A DNA stretch of 64,000 bases from Eleginops maclovinus (taxonomy: Eukaryota > Chordata > Actinopteri > Perciformes > Eleginopidae), in the NCBI RefSeq assembly GCF_036324505.1, contig NC_086354.1, forward strand, positions 22,786,207-22,850,206. Direction: 5' to 3'. Under the pieces are notes generated by a model. The model made no database searches. It worked only from the letters and a program-made list of their open reading frames with translations, and was not told the DNA's origin. Shown one piece after another: positions 11,086 to 22,240 of this stretch (the stretch's first letter is position 1; the number at the start of each line of letters is the position of its first letter). The position numbers were made by a program, and so were the translations under genes.

Positions 11086-11744
11086 TTTCTCATCTTCCGA
11101 TCAAGCACATTTATGCGATGCCAGTGCCAGGCGATTAATCACCAAGTCATTAGCTATGCATCAATTACTCAAGATGCCCACCGCGCTTTTTGATTAGAGG
11201 CTGGGCAAACTCCGGAAGAATGATTTTGTGAATATTTAACAGTTATCTGTTAAACGCTTGACAGTCTATTCCACCCCGCAACACATCAAAAACCCAGAAC
11301 CCATGTTCCCATATCAAAAGCCCTACATAAAAAGCCTTTTAATCCAAATGACTCAACGATAAACTTCTCGTATCAGACTGAAATTTGGATGTTCCTAGTG
11401 GAGTTTAGTGCAGGAGCACAGAAGGTATTTATAAATGGTGGTATAGCATATTCATCTTTTTGCCTCTAATTCAGCACTAGCTGAGCCCCTTACGATGTGT
11501 ATACAGTATTTGATGAGCCGGTATATGAGGCATGTTGCCCTAAAATCTCGGGCAACATGTGAAGGCATCTTGACATATATCTTTGATCTGCACGTTGACA
11601 TCTGACTGTGTTAAGTGTAGATGATAAACAAAGGAAAAATGGTTTCAAATAACTTGAACTTAATTGAATAAACAAACAATCAACATCCAATTAACCAAAC
11701 GTTGCTGGCTGTTGCTATCTGAGGTCCATTATTTCCATGTTAAT
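11086..11744. other. Unique non-coding sequence
   Basis: No repeat recognised. The stretch 11100-11190 carries GGCGATTAATCACC and CATCAATTACTC words and may continue the enhancer-like block upstream of the C16 tract. Confidence 0.45.
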
Positions 11745-11799
11745 TACGGGATTTCTTTGGGAGTTTTTCCCTTGCAAGAGTCTACGGACAGAGGGTGCT
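11745..11799 (+). repeat. LINE-like 3' fragment
   Basis: TTTGGGAGTTTTTCCCTTGC followed by AAGAGTCTACGGACAGAGGGTG matches a phrase I know from the 3' part of a dispersed fish retroelement (GGAGTTTTTCCTTGCC, then AAGGACAGAGGGTG). Very short, so modest confidence. Confidence 0.45.
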
Positions 11800-12493
11800 T
11801 GATTGGCTGACATGCATCGTGACCACAGTTAGTATTTGGTTTATCTTGGTTTCACTAAACAGATTCAATGAGACGTAATGTAAATGACTTTGAAGCAGGC
11901 CGCTGCGTCTGTCAATGCTGTGCCTAGAATTGTGGTATGACTGTGTTGGGACTATGTGTTTTACATGTGTGTGTAACTGTGCTGTTACATATCATGGGAC
12001 AGGACTCTCTTGAGAGAGAGATTTTTCATTGCAATGAGATCCTAACCTGGTTAAAGTAAAAGCTGTGGGTATAGTCAGAGGGGTCGTGTAAGCCTTGAAG
12101 TAACAAAAAGAGGATTTGAAAGGCTGCAGGTACCTGGCAACAGGAATCTCGGCTGAAACGGCGCAGCAGTAACACTCTCCGTAATTGACAGGTGCCTTCG
12201 AGCGGCTTTTGAGCTCAACCTTAATTAACACTTTCACCTCTAATTGCGGCAGAGTGGCCGGCAGTGTGGGAAATGTCCCAGAAGTGAGGTGATGTAACAC
12301 TGAAGAACCAAATCGATTCTAATAAAGGCCCCGAATTGAGTCCAGGTAATGTTGACTGACACCAAAGACTTACTCAATACACTTCAAAAATATGTTTATT
12401 TTGCACTAAATGCCGTGTCATTTGCTATGTTTCCAGCCCCATGCTTCCCCCTGGAGACACTGAATTAGAGAGCGCTGTGCTGCAGTGCTCATT
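11800..12493. other. Unique non-coding sequence
   Basis: Nothing recognised. A 102-codon minus-strand ORF (11992-12300) lacks any domain and is considered chance. Confidence 0.5.
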
Positions 12494-12509
12494 GGGGGGG
12501 GGGGGGGGG
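12494..12509. repeat. Homopolymer G16
   Basis: Sixteen consecutive G, the same length as three other G/C tracts in the window. Confidence 0.95.
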
Positions 12510-12599
12510 AGAAATAATTTCAGTGTCTCCTGGGGATTGAGGGAATAATTGTGCAGCCAGATGCTCTGATGTCAGCGCTCATCACAGGAGCCATAAATA

Positions 12600-12938
12600 A
12601 AAGCAGACACAATACATATCTGTTTATAGTACACATATCTATATATTATACATATCTGCCATATACATCTGTTATACGTAATATATGCATCTGTCCATAC
12701 CTCCTCATTCAACAGTGTAAAGTGTTTAAATACTCTCAATGTATTCCACATATGTATATATTTCACCTCCTCAAATCTTTACTGTTGTTACTGTAAATAT
12801 TCTTCTCTCTTTTTGCACTATTTTATTTATCTTATTTCCACCATGTATGTTGAGTTGTTGGAGGAGCATGGGACATAAGATTTTCATTGCCAACATATAC
12901 GCTGTATACGCTGTGCATATGACCAATAAAACCTACAT
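12600..12938 (+). repeat. A/T-rich block ending in an L2-like LINE 3' tail
   Basis: 12600-12700 is TATACATATCTG-like low-complexity sequence. From about 12785 it reads TTTTTGCACTATTTTATTTA, then GGAGCATGGGACATAAGATTTTCATTGC and GTGCATATGACCAATAAAAC, with AATAAA at 12925-12930. The order TTTGCAC-TTTTATT, ATTTCATTG, GTG(A)CAATAAA is typical of fish L2-clade 3' ends. Confidence 0.55.
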
Positions 12939-14756
12939 GCACTTGACGGCACGCTTGCAGACGTTAAATGTCTCGACTACAGGTTCGCCTCCGCTGAGCG
13001 TAAGCTAGGGTTAACGAATGAACCTGTTGTCTGATATTTCCAGGTGCACACACAGCAGTGTTTAGATACAGAAACATTGGTTGTTTTGTACCAACGCCTT
13101 ACAAGGCCCCATGTTTACGTGCAGTACCGAAGCAGGAAGTCATGGTACATTCTTGTTGCCCTGTGAAAAAAGTCCCAGGGAGGAAGTTGAGGTGACTGAA
13201 AGGCGGTACAAATGGATGTGACTTCCCCTTCCTACAAACGGTCAACACAGGTTTCCTCTGTGACAAACAACATGTTGTCTTGTGTGCCAAACTATCCTTA
13301 TATCAAATGTCCGCATAAAGAAATGTTCCCTCCTAAAACACTAGGATGAATTGGCGAGAATTGCTGTGTAGATGGATTTACACAGATCAAAACACAACAT
13401 ACTGAACCTAACATGATAGAGGAAGTCATGTAGTAGTTTTCTAAATCACCCTTTTAGCACTAAAGGATATTTCCGAAATTACGTGTCCAAGGCCAGAATA
13501 ACAGAGGTGGTCGAAGTGTAGTTCTCGAGCACAAAATCCTGGCCTGAAGCGGTCAATTCAAAGCAGAGTTGGGTCTGAGTCAAAGTGATGGAGGTCCAGC
13601 CCCCTCAGGCTCATCACAACGGGACGTGGCTTATTGTACTGCCTTACAAGGCTGTTCATTTCAAAAGCAGGGGCTCGGGATAAGTGCTTTTTAATAAAAC
13701 CTGGGCTAGTGGACATGAAAAGAAAGCGCAATGAAAAGCTTCTCCACATTAATTGACACTCGTGGGTCCATTAAATACTCGCAATAGCCCGGTGTAATTT
13801 CTCTCCATCAGAGCACTCAATGCAGTGAGGTTCAAAAGCGATCATGGGAGTTAATTACGTTCAAAAGAGTGCCGCAATTTCATCACGAGAGACCGCGGCG
13901 AGGATTAATGGCAGGCGTCGCAGAAAAAAATCCAATAGAAGAGTGATTAGCATTCCTTGGAGATAGTCGAAGATTCGGTGCATTGCTTGATAATCAGAGC
14001 GCATTACTCTGCCTCCGCTTGACACACAACATGTAATTTCATCCCAAAGGGGGAGTAGACTCATCTCACTACAAGATCATTTTTAGGGACATTGTTATTG
14101 AAAAGGTCCTGTTGTCCTTGACTGTAAAACAAGGGGATGTCTGTGTGCCAAATGTCACCCGGACTATTCCTGGGGATTAGTAATGCTTGTTTGATGTGAC
14201 CTTAAACGTGGAGAGCTGACAGTCATGGCCAAATAATGACTTTAATCTGTTGACCCTTGATACGGATGCCTTGTTAAAATGATTGATAGCATGAAGCAGC
14301 ATGAGGTCAGTGACACCATGTGAAGCACAGGTGATGTTTGGCAGAATCCAAGGTGGGTTTCTTTCATCACATGGGTGTCGAGCGAGGACATATTAACATG
14401 TGATTCAGACTGGTTTGTGTATCAGGAGTTTGAACGACATTAAGCTCTGATTTAAGGCAGAATTTATAGATTTTTTGGCAATTTAGAGGCTGTAGAAACA
14501 CATGTATTTACACATCCAGTGGACGGGGTGCAACTTCTACATGTAGTTCATTTGGAGTCCTGTTCTGCCACCAATTTAGGAGTAAAAATATCCAGCTCAT
14601 GAAGTTTCAGTGAGTTTTATCCTTTAGATATCGAGCAATGAAGCAAACAAGACAGGGAAGAAGACAAGCTACTGCGTGGATGTACAGTACACAATGTCGG
14701 ACTTAAAACCCTTGAAAACTCACATTTGCAAATGTTTCATAAGGAAGAAAAAGTGG
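12939..14756. other. Unique sequence with one enhancer-like block
   Basis: No transposon recognised. 13740-14060 is single-copy with mixed GC and words such as CATTAAATACTC, GGAGTTAATTACG and GAGGATTAATGG, resembling vertebrate conserved non-coding elements. ORFs of 63-67 codons on the minus strand are chance. Confidence 0.45.
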
Positions 14757-14764
14757 GCTTAAAG

Positions 14765-15221
14765 CAGGGGTGTCCAAACTATTTTCCACATACAGAAAGA
14801 GATACAAAGGGCTGGGCCCCTCATTAGAGGTGAGGTATACCGCCTCATAAGTGAAGTTAAGAGTTAGCAAAATCAATCAAATGTAGGTCAATTACTCTTG
14901 GTACTTGATCCTTTATGTTGTCGGAGGCTCATTCCTTAAAACAGAAGCCTCAGATTGCTCATAATCAGAGGAATACGACTTTTGTATTTCAAGCTAGTTA
15001 TGCAAATGAGTTATTGGGCTTTTTTAAAAATCAACTATGACTTGTTTGAAACATTTTTCCACTTTGAAAATGGGTCTTATTAACACATGAATACTACTGC
15101 GTAATATATTATTTTATTATTATTAGTTTCAGGTCTGGGCCATATTCCATTATACTTTTAGCCGATTCAAAATGGGCCACGGGCCGCATTTGGCCACCGG
15201 GCCGTAGTTTGGACACCCCTG
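14765..15221. mobile_element. hAT (Charlie-like) MITE, complete
   Basis: Left terminus CAGGGGTGTCCAAACTA; right terminus GTAGTTTGGACACCCCTG, its inverted counterpart. Identical 8-bp target duplications GCTTAAAG lie at 14757-14764 and 15222-15229, the size expected for hAT. The interior is non-coding; near the right end it has GGGCCACGGGCCGCATTTGGCC. Length 457 bp. A related, partial copy starts at 24201. Confidence 0.93.
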
Positions 15222-15229
15222 GCTTAAAG

Positions 15230-15619
15230 TATTAAAACGTTTGATGCTGGCCAGCTGATGTATAGAGGCTGATATGTTGTATTTGTGCAACAGCCATACC
15301 CTTTCAAATCATTGCAATTCAGCATTAATATCGTATGAGTAATAATCATAATGATACGCTGTATTCCAAAGTGCTTTACAGATACAAAATATAGGAGGAA
15401 CATGACATTAAAACAAACAGCAATAGTTATATCACAGAACCATAAAATAATTACCCCAATTAGAAGCTAAATTAAAAAGATAGATATTCAATTTACTTTG
15501 AATAAAATCCGATGGAGTTTGCTGTTCTCAGATCAGTTGGGATTTTGTGTGTAATACTTTCGGGACTTCAAAAGGAATGCATTAGAGGATCTGAGTGTCC
15601 TAATGCACCACTATATATT
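15230..15619. other. Probable degraded retroelement tail, unassigned
   Basis: CCAAAGTGCTTTACAGATAC followed by A-rich sequence resembles phrases in fish LINE or SINE tails, but I cannot assign it. No gene. Confidence 0.35.
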
Positions 15620-15868
15620 GAAGTACACATTTATGTTTTCTCCTTCTTTTATTTATAATAATATTTGTATTTGATTTTTTTAATTGAATAATTTATTGGA
15701 CATTTATATAAATATCGGATTTATTTTATTTAATATTTTATTTAAAGTAATTATGTTTGAATACATATTTTTTATTTGATATTTTTCCCTTTATTTCAAT
15801 TTCTAAATAGAGCAACTGTCACAAAACCCAATTGACCCCATGATAAATAAAGTATTTACATCTCAAAA
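15620..15868 (+). repeat. A/T-rich block with LINE-like 3' tail
   Basis: Strongly A/T-rich, ending CCCAATTGACCCCATGATAAATAAAGTATTTACATC with AATAAA at 15846-15851. It resembles the GGGATAAATAAAGTATCTA-type LINE tail also seen at 20881. Confidence 0.45.
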
Positions 15869-16172
15869 TGGCTCGGTTGTTATTGCTCTAATGTATTTAG
15901 CTCAGCTCCTGTTCTCATGGAGGAGCAGTCGGATTGTTTTTGTAACTCTTGACTTCATACCCCAACCAGAATCAAAATGAGTTTGCCCTTAAGTGCATTT
16001 CCCAGACTTTGAATTGCTCGCATTAGAGCATCTGCATACAGAGTGGAGATTTATCATCTGCTCCGAAGCAAACTCCAATTTACACTCAGAGGAGAAAAAC
16101 AACCAGACTTGGAGAAGATGATGCACGTCTGCTTCTGCAGAACTTTGGCTTGGAGCAAAGTCATGACACTAA

Positions 16173-16173
<1 letters not shown>
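15869..16173. other. Unique sequence, nothing recognised
   Basis: No repeat, RNA gene or exon pattern seen. Confidence 0.5.

Positions 16174-16239
<66 letters not shown>
16174..16239. repeat. (CA)33 microsatellite
   Basis: Uninterrupted CA dinucleotides. Threonine-histidine and cysteine-valine ORFs through it are artefacts. Confidence 0.97.
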
Positions 16240-16240
<1 letters not shown>

Positions 16241-16501
16241 CATATAGCATTTAGTGACAGTAGATTGAACAGTGAGATACTGACGCCATAAGGATCTTCA
16301 CTATTTATTTTTGATAACTTCGTAATTAGTTATCTTGCTGCGCTGTGGACAACAGATGGAGGGATTATGGTTCAGCCTAAGTCCGTTTATCAGCTGAATG
16401 CTGTCGACTGGATTTATATTACGATATGTGTGAAATGTTGCACAAATGCTAACCTCTAGCATTTCCTAAATTCTTATTATCAGTACGGGAAAAGGTCATT
16501 T

Positions 16502-16612
16502 CAGCGGTGGCAAGTAACTGAGCTTATGTACTCCCAACTGAACCTGATTACACATTTGAGGTACCGGAGCACTCTCACGTTATTCTACTTTATACTTCTT
16601 CTCCACAGATAG
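16502..16612 (+). mobile_element. hAT-type MITE relic
   Basis: CAGCGGTGGCAAGTAACTGA opens a stretch with CACATTTGAGGTACC and TTCTACTTTATACTTCTTCTCCAC. These phrases follow the order of the abundant fish hAT MITE that opens CAGTGGTGGAAAGTAACTAAG. Strongly diverged; right end not found. Confidence 0.6.
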
Positions 16613-16679
16613 GAATAGGGCATGGATTTAATAACTGAAGTTACCTTGCAGATTCAGATTTGTAGGAAACACATACTAG

Positions 16680-16868
16680 GGGTGGCTGTGGCGCAGTGGG
16701 ATAGTGCGTTCATTCATAGATCAGGGGAGCTGGGGAACAGTTCAATCCCGCCTTGAGGCCCTGGGCAAGACACTTCAACCTAAAATGCTCCTGTGGGTAT
16801 TGTCCACAGTATTGATTCATTCCATGTCTTATATATGTAATATGTAATGTAGAGGACTTGTAAAACCT
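16680..16868 (+). repeat. tRNA-derived SINE, degraded
   Basis: A-box-like GTGGCGCAGTGGGATAG begins near 16688 and a B-box-like AGTTCAATCCC lies at 16739-16749. These are followed by the SINE body words CCCTGGGCAAGACACTTCAACC and AAAATGCTCCTGTGGGT. The tail is A/T-rich. Not a functional tRNA. Confidence 0.75.
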
Positions 16869-17340
16869 GCTAAAATAAATGCTAATCAATTATTTTTATT
16901 GTAGTTGGATATGGATAAAATGTACAAGCCACACAGCAGCATATAAAGAATTACAGGTTCCTCCACCAGTTGCAACAATCACTATAATGCATCAATACAT
17001 AATTAATCAATTGGCCATATGGAGTACTTTACATTTAAATGCTAGCACTTCTGCATACATGCATGCTGCAATCTGTGCAACACTCCCCCTAAACCCACCT
17101 GGTTGCATATTGGCATCATACAAAACATGATAACATCTGTAGATGAACCATGGCTGCAAGAAATACCCCGATCCAGCCCACATGCCATCATAGAAATGAA
17201 CACAAACCCAGAAACAAATCCCACACACTGCATCCACTCGTGTCTCCAGAGTGATGTTTCGTTTTTTTCGGATGCACCGGGTGTCGCTGACAGCACTCGA
17301 GCATCCATCCTGCCCCTCCCATTGGGTGTTGAAGCATTGC
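16869..17340. other. Unique non-coding sequence
   Basis: Overlapping 83-111 codon ORFs occur on both strands, none with a recognisable motif. No repeats recognised. Confidence 0.45.
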
Positions 17341-17432
17341 ATCGCTCCGCCCCACCTAAAGCTCCAGGCTCATTTTATTACAATTAATTAGCATAAATGT
17401 ATGCGTGTGAGTCCTCAGCACCCTGCCTCCTC

Positions 17433-17463
<31 letters not shown>

Positions 17464-17530
17464 AGGCACCCCCCGATGATCTAGTATGCAAATGTTAATT
17501 AGAAATTGATGTATTGCAGGAGGGTTTAAA
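17341..17530. other. Enhancer-like block with a CTC-rich tract
   Basis: ACAATTAATTAGCATAAATG and ATGCAAATGTTAATTAGAAA (an octamer fused to a homeodomain-type word) flank a pyrimidine tract of CTC/CTT units at 17427-17463. Motif density suggests regulatory DNA; conservation untested. Confidence 0.4.
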
Positions 17531-18520
17531 GTAATGACATCCCAAGGGGGGAACCTTCACCATTAAAACTGCGGCGATCCTGGCTGACAGTGTAGCACAA
17601 TGTGCCTGGAATTCACCTCCGAGCCACAATCGTCTGCCACACATAAATCACATCAACTGTTGAGATAAACAGAAGAGGATATCAGGCAGTCATCAGAGGA
17701 ACACATTATGTCTCTAGACTTGTTAAGAGGAGATGTAAGTGAATTTCTTTATTGAAGATGCCTGAAAGTAAATATTGTTGTGCTCAACTCACTTGATTAT
17801 ACCTTGTGGCGGAGAGTGGGAGCGTGTGCACGGATAGATGCATGGACTTTGGCAGCATTAATCATCTTTTACATTCAGGTTGCATGCTGGATTATCTGAC
17901 AGCAACATGTGAGACTTCTTCGTAAAATGAATTTACAGCTTGTTTAGGCCCATAAATACAAGCTTTTCAGTGAAAAAGCTGCGTGTTACGCTCAGTAAGC
18001 AACAAGTTTAGAAGGAGATGTTGTAGAAAAGATGAATGCTTGTGCTCTGAGAAAGACGGATCATCTTTTACTATGTTTTAATGGTCATTACCTCCACTAA
18101 AGAAGACCATGTGAGTGGTGTCTATTTTCAGCAGAATTACACAGTACTTTTACTCAACAATTGTACTACTTGAGCATGGGCTTTCCAAGAAGTGCTCTGA
18201 CAGGTCAAAGGCAGATCAAAGAGCTAGTAAGAGACCATGACCGTGGAAAAAAGGCTCAACGGAAAAGAAATATGTTGTGCCTTATAAATTAAGAAAATTG
18301 TGACGCAGGTTTCCTAAAGGGGGCGGACGCTGATCAAGTGGCGTTAGGCCATAATACAGAAATAGATGGATCAAAGGGAGGAAACACAATAAATCTGCAT
18401 GGATGGTCAGTTGTTTTCACGCTTAGGAAAACCCTCTGGCTGCGGAAAATCTTGAGTGTAATTATGAACAATATGATAAAAGAACTGGGTCCAGGAGATG
18501 CAAGATTCACATCAGTATGT
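17531..18520. other. Unique non-coding sequence
   Basis: No clear repeat until the MITE begins. The left terminus of that MITE is not found in this stretch. Confidence 0.45.
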
Positions 18521-18910
18521 AGAGTCTCCCCTGGGACATGTCTCCATGCTTTAATGTTCAGAAAGCTCTTTATCTTTCTCATACTGCCTGTGCTGCAGCT
18601 CCTCTTTTCACCCTCTGTCTGAAACCAGAGCCCAGTCTGCTCTGATTGGTTATCTGGCCGGCTATGTTGTGATTTGTCAAGCGCTTACAGATGTCCCGCC
18701 CGTTAGCCTATCACGTACACTGTGTTGGAGCGCCAATAGAAGCGCAAGTGATAGTGATGTCACTATGTTGAGGAAGGAAACAAAGGAGTCCAATTGAGAC
18801 TTTTCTGGCGGGGAGAACTGAAGGAACTTTGGGATTTTAGCCTTTGCAGACCATATACATGCACACAAACCTATAGCACTCCCCAAAAAAGCATAATAGG
18901 GCCTCTTCAA
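18521..18910 (-). mobile_element. TTAA MITE, copy C (one end missing)
   Basis: Read on the minus strand it starts near 18910 with a decayed TTAA and AGAGGCCCTATTATGCTTTT. Then come GGTCTGCAAAGGCTAAAATC, TAGTGACATCACTA, GGCGGGACATCT, AACCAATCAGAGCAGAC and AGGCAGTATGAGAAAGATAA. It fades near the GGGACATGTCTCC word (18534-18546 on the + strand). The nearly complete interior shows the family layout well. Confidence 0.88.
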
Positions 18911-20210
18911 CTATAACTTTTTATTCTCATCTATAGCGTCACGTACGTCTCTCTGCCCTCTTCGGATCAAACATGCTTTAATATGGACGACCAAATGTCT
19001 CACGCTGCATTTCGTGCACAAAATGTTCCCCCCCTAACACAAACAATGTATATTTCATGGCCCAGAATGCACTATGTGCACAAAATGCACCTTGGGGCGC
19101 CAAGTATCACTTCCCTTTGCCATGTAATGAATTTCTTGGTACAAAATGAAGAAAATTAACGGGTAGTGATTATAATATAATTACCATATCATTATCATAC
19201 ATTAATTTGCCACACTTGTGATGCACTTTAATGACACTTGTGTGGTACAAAATGTACTTCATGCAAAACGTCTCGAGGAGGTAGAGATATTTCCAATTTG
19301 CCTGAAACGAGGCGCTGAAAATTCTGGAACAAAACTCTAAAAAGAATCTTCAGTATAAAATATAAATCCTATATGAAAGCAGCTTGAACGTCGGACAGAT
19401 AAACCACGTCTATCCTTTCATTACCAAGCCTGAAACTGTGTCAAATACACTTTTTATGTCCCTTTCCTTTAATTAATTGAGTAAAAGCAGCTACAGCTAT
19501 TTGGAAAGTCTTTCCAGAAACAAGCTCCCTTTAACTTTGAATGATTTATGGTGAATAGTTTTCATGTTTCACCCGTCCTTTGCTAGGGAAATAGTTCCAC
19601 AGTAAGCCGTTTGGATTATTCATAGTAAATGGGACTGCAAATCAAACCACTATTACCATACAGTGGTAGAGGGAATACTTTTGGTACTTTTAGTTGAATT
19701 ACCATGAAGAAATGTGGATGTTTTTCCTATTCATTCAAATGAAAGTGACACGCATATCATTTCTGGGAGGATTTTGTGTGACATGTTTAACGAGTACGAG
19801 TCCATGCCGATGTACATCTCGACAAAACATGGCTTGCATGACGCTTCTCTTTTCTGCACATTGATCTGCGTGTCAACAACGTGCATGTCCACTCTTACGA
19901 CTGTGTGTGCACATAATTGTATTTGCATCTCTACTCCAGCTCGGTGCCTCCGACATGACAGCCGCTGGTGTTTTATGAGTGAAGGACCTTGAAATGGTTT
20001 TTACTTTCAACAGAGAGCAGGGAGGAAGGAGAAGTCAGGGAGTGAGTGGAAGTGAAAGAAAGAGTGACACAGTGGAGGAGGGAGTTAGAGACAAAGAGTG
20101 TGGAAGGCTGAGCAAAAAGACAGAAGGAGAAGCACGGCAAGAGAGGTATAAATGGGATCATCCAATAGGTATGTGTAGGCAGTTCTCTAAGTGTGATTCT
20201 AGTATATAAA
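18911..20210. other. Unique non-coding sequence
   Basis: Repeated short word ACAAAATG around 19018-19262, without regular period. 20000-20130 is purine-rich. ORFs of 65-130 codons lack domains. Confidence 0.45.
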
Positions 20211-20212
20211 TA

Positions 20213-20718
20213 CACTGCCTGGCTAAAAAAAAGAGGTCCCAGCTGGGGGGGCAGTGCTATGATCTGGGGTTGCTGCAGTTGGTCTGGTCTAGGTTCAGCA
20301 ACGTGCCCAAAGAATGAGGTCAGCTGTCTCCCTGAATATACTGAAGGACCAGGTTCTTCCATCAATGGATTTCTTCTCCCCTGATGGCACGGGCATGTTC
20401 CAAGAGGACAATGCCAGGATCCTTCGGGCTCAGACTGTGAAAGAGTGGTTCAGGGAGCATGAGACATCATTCTCACACATGGATTGGCCCCCACAGAGTC
20501 CAGACCTGAACCCGATTGACGATCTTTGGGATGTGCTGGTGGTCTGAATATCCCGTCATCGATACAAGATCTTGGTGAAAAATGAATGCAGACAGAAATA
20601 AATGTTGTGACGTTGCAGAAGCTCGTGGAAACGAGGCCACAGCGAATGCGTGCCGTGATCAAAGCTAAAGGCGGTCCAACGAATATTAGAGTGTGACCTT
20701 TTTTTTGGCCAGGCAGTG
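20213..20718 (+). mobile_element. Tc1-type DNA transposon, internally deleted
   Basis: Terminal inverted repeats start CACTGCCTGGCTAAAAAAAA on the left; the right end in reverse complement reads CACTGCCTGGCCAAAAAAAA. TA dinucleotides flank both ends (20211-20212, 20719-20720), as expected for Tc1/mariner. At 506 bp it is about one third of a full Tc1 element. It keeps only the transposase C-terminal part. Confidence 0.93.
20259..20696 (+). pseudogene. Tc1-type transposase C-terminal remnant
   Basis: In an intact Tc1 element this protein would cut and paste the element at TA sites with a DD34E RNase-H-fold catalytic core. Three collinear blocks are readable. [15 protein letters not shown] begins at 20259. 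The ORF at 20314-20547 holds [20 protein letters not shown] (second catalytic Asp region) and [21 protein letters not shown]-terminal block, NVVTLQKLVE to IKAKGGPTNIRV, ends at the TGA at 20694-20696. The first and last blocks share one frame and the middle block is in another, so at least two frameshifts exist. The expected Glu in the PDLNPIENLW motif is Asp here. The N-terminal DNA-binding domains and first catalytic Asp are absent. No plausible promoter or full ORF, so it is inactive. Confidence 0.92.
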
Positions 20719-20880
20719 TATATCTCTGTTTTTTTTAAATTATCGTCCATTATTTAATGTTCCATACCTTACACACTTAACGTATATATAATGTCCTGCT
20801 TTATATTTAGCTTTTGTTTATATTTTGAGTAAATCTTTAGACCGACATGTATATTTGTTCAATGCTATGCTAAAAAAAAT

Positions 20881-20920
20881 GTCAAATTGGGATAAATAAA
20901 GAACTTCTATCTATTCTATT
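20881..20920 (+). repeat. LINE-like 3' tail fragment
   Basis: CAAATTGGGATAAATAAAGA followed by ACTTCTATCTATTCTATT is the usual 3' end of an L2/Rex1-type fish LINE, where GGGATAAATAAAGT precedes short CTAT repeats. AATAAA at 20895-20900. Confidence 0.55.
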
Positions 20921-22175
20921 TATTTCTCTGTACAGCATTTTGGACTTGGAGGTTTTTAAAGTGCTTTACAAATAAATCTCTGGACTGTAATCACCATGCA
21001 TTTCAGGGACAATCCCCACCGTTGGAAATTCAATTTAACAGCTCAAGTAAACTTATGATGACCCTCGACCCTATTCAACCCCTCCACGTTTCACTTATCA
21101 AACACCAAGATCTTGGCTCGGATCATCCAACTGAGCAAAGAAGGAATTATAAAAAACATCTGTTCCTTATCCCGTCTCAGGCCAGTGTCGTTGCATGGTT
21201 GTTAGGTAATTTATCGCCACACGGCTAGTCCATTTGGCGGGGACATCAAAGATTCAAGCCCTCCATTCTCTGGAGATAGATCACAGTCTCTGTCCTGATT
21301 AAGTCCCCCATGTGGCAAGGGAAATGTTCTCTTCCTTGATCTGCGTCTCTCCAATGACCTGATTCTCCCCCCCCACCTTCTCAATAGAGATGTCCTCTGT
21401 GAGAGAAAGGCTTCTGCAAAGATTTCATGCCTTTTAGTCACATTTCATGATGATTTTGAGCAAAATGTCAAGCGAGCTCCGGGGGGTTTTTGTCGGACTT
21501 TTAATGTCTCTGTTTCACAAAGTTTTTGCAGTACGTGGTGCTCTCGGTGTGACCTTATATAACTCGGGGTTATGACTTTAAAAAGAAAGTTGGATCGCTG
21601 GCAATATATTCAGTTTTGATATAGAAGAAATGTCAAGCTTCTGACAGAAAATGTGCCAGATAAAGGTTTCGGAGTATAGGACACTCACAAGGGAGAGGAT
21701 AAAAGTGTGTGACCTTTATATATGAAAGGTGTTGTTGTATGTGTGTTTCTATACCTTTCACTTATAAGGTCATTGTTTCAGCCTCTATTGAGGGAGTGTA
21801 CGACTCCATGGTAGCCTTTTAATGAAGATATACAGGTATATCTGAAGTACAAAAGGATCATTCGAATGAAATTTCAACAAAATATAAGGTGTGTTTTCCT
21901 GGATGTGACTGGGTTACATCATTTATCAAGCATATACTTATTGTACCTTGTGCCATTACCCCCTGCAATGCAGTTACTTATAGCAAATGCACTCTTACTC
22001 ATTCGTATTCCTTATTTTTCATTCGTGCAACATCGAGTTGCAGCAGGATATCGAATCGAAGAAGCAGGAACACTAAGAAAAGTGTACCCCTGGAGAATTT
22101 GAAAATGAAGACTTGCATGACCTTGCTTGCCTTACAGATTGCTATCAGCTGTATTTATGTACATATGCATCACAT
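20921..22175. other. Unique non-coding sequence
   Basis: No repeats recognised. Two overlapping plus-strand ORFs at 21866-22272 (78 and 127 codons) have no domain; the second runs into the repeat at 22176. Confidence 0.45.
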
Positions 22176-22240
22176 TCAACTGATGCTTTCACCAAAGCGA
22201 CTTACAATAACTGCATTCAACCATGAAGAAAACCTAAAAC
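22176..22240 (+). repeat. Dispersed fish repeat fragment
   Basis: TGATGCTTTCACCAAAGCGA followed by CTTACAATAACTGCATTCAACCATGA closely resembles a dispersed teleost sequence (GACGCTTTTATCCAAAGCGACTTACAATAAGTGCATTC). I do not assign a family; similarity fades downstream. Confidence 0.6.

Noticed and set aside
16043..16291. ORFs on both strands across the CA tract
   Set aside because: Dinucleotide repeat translation; flanks show no coding pattern.
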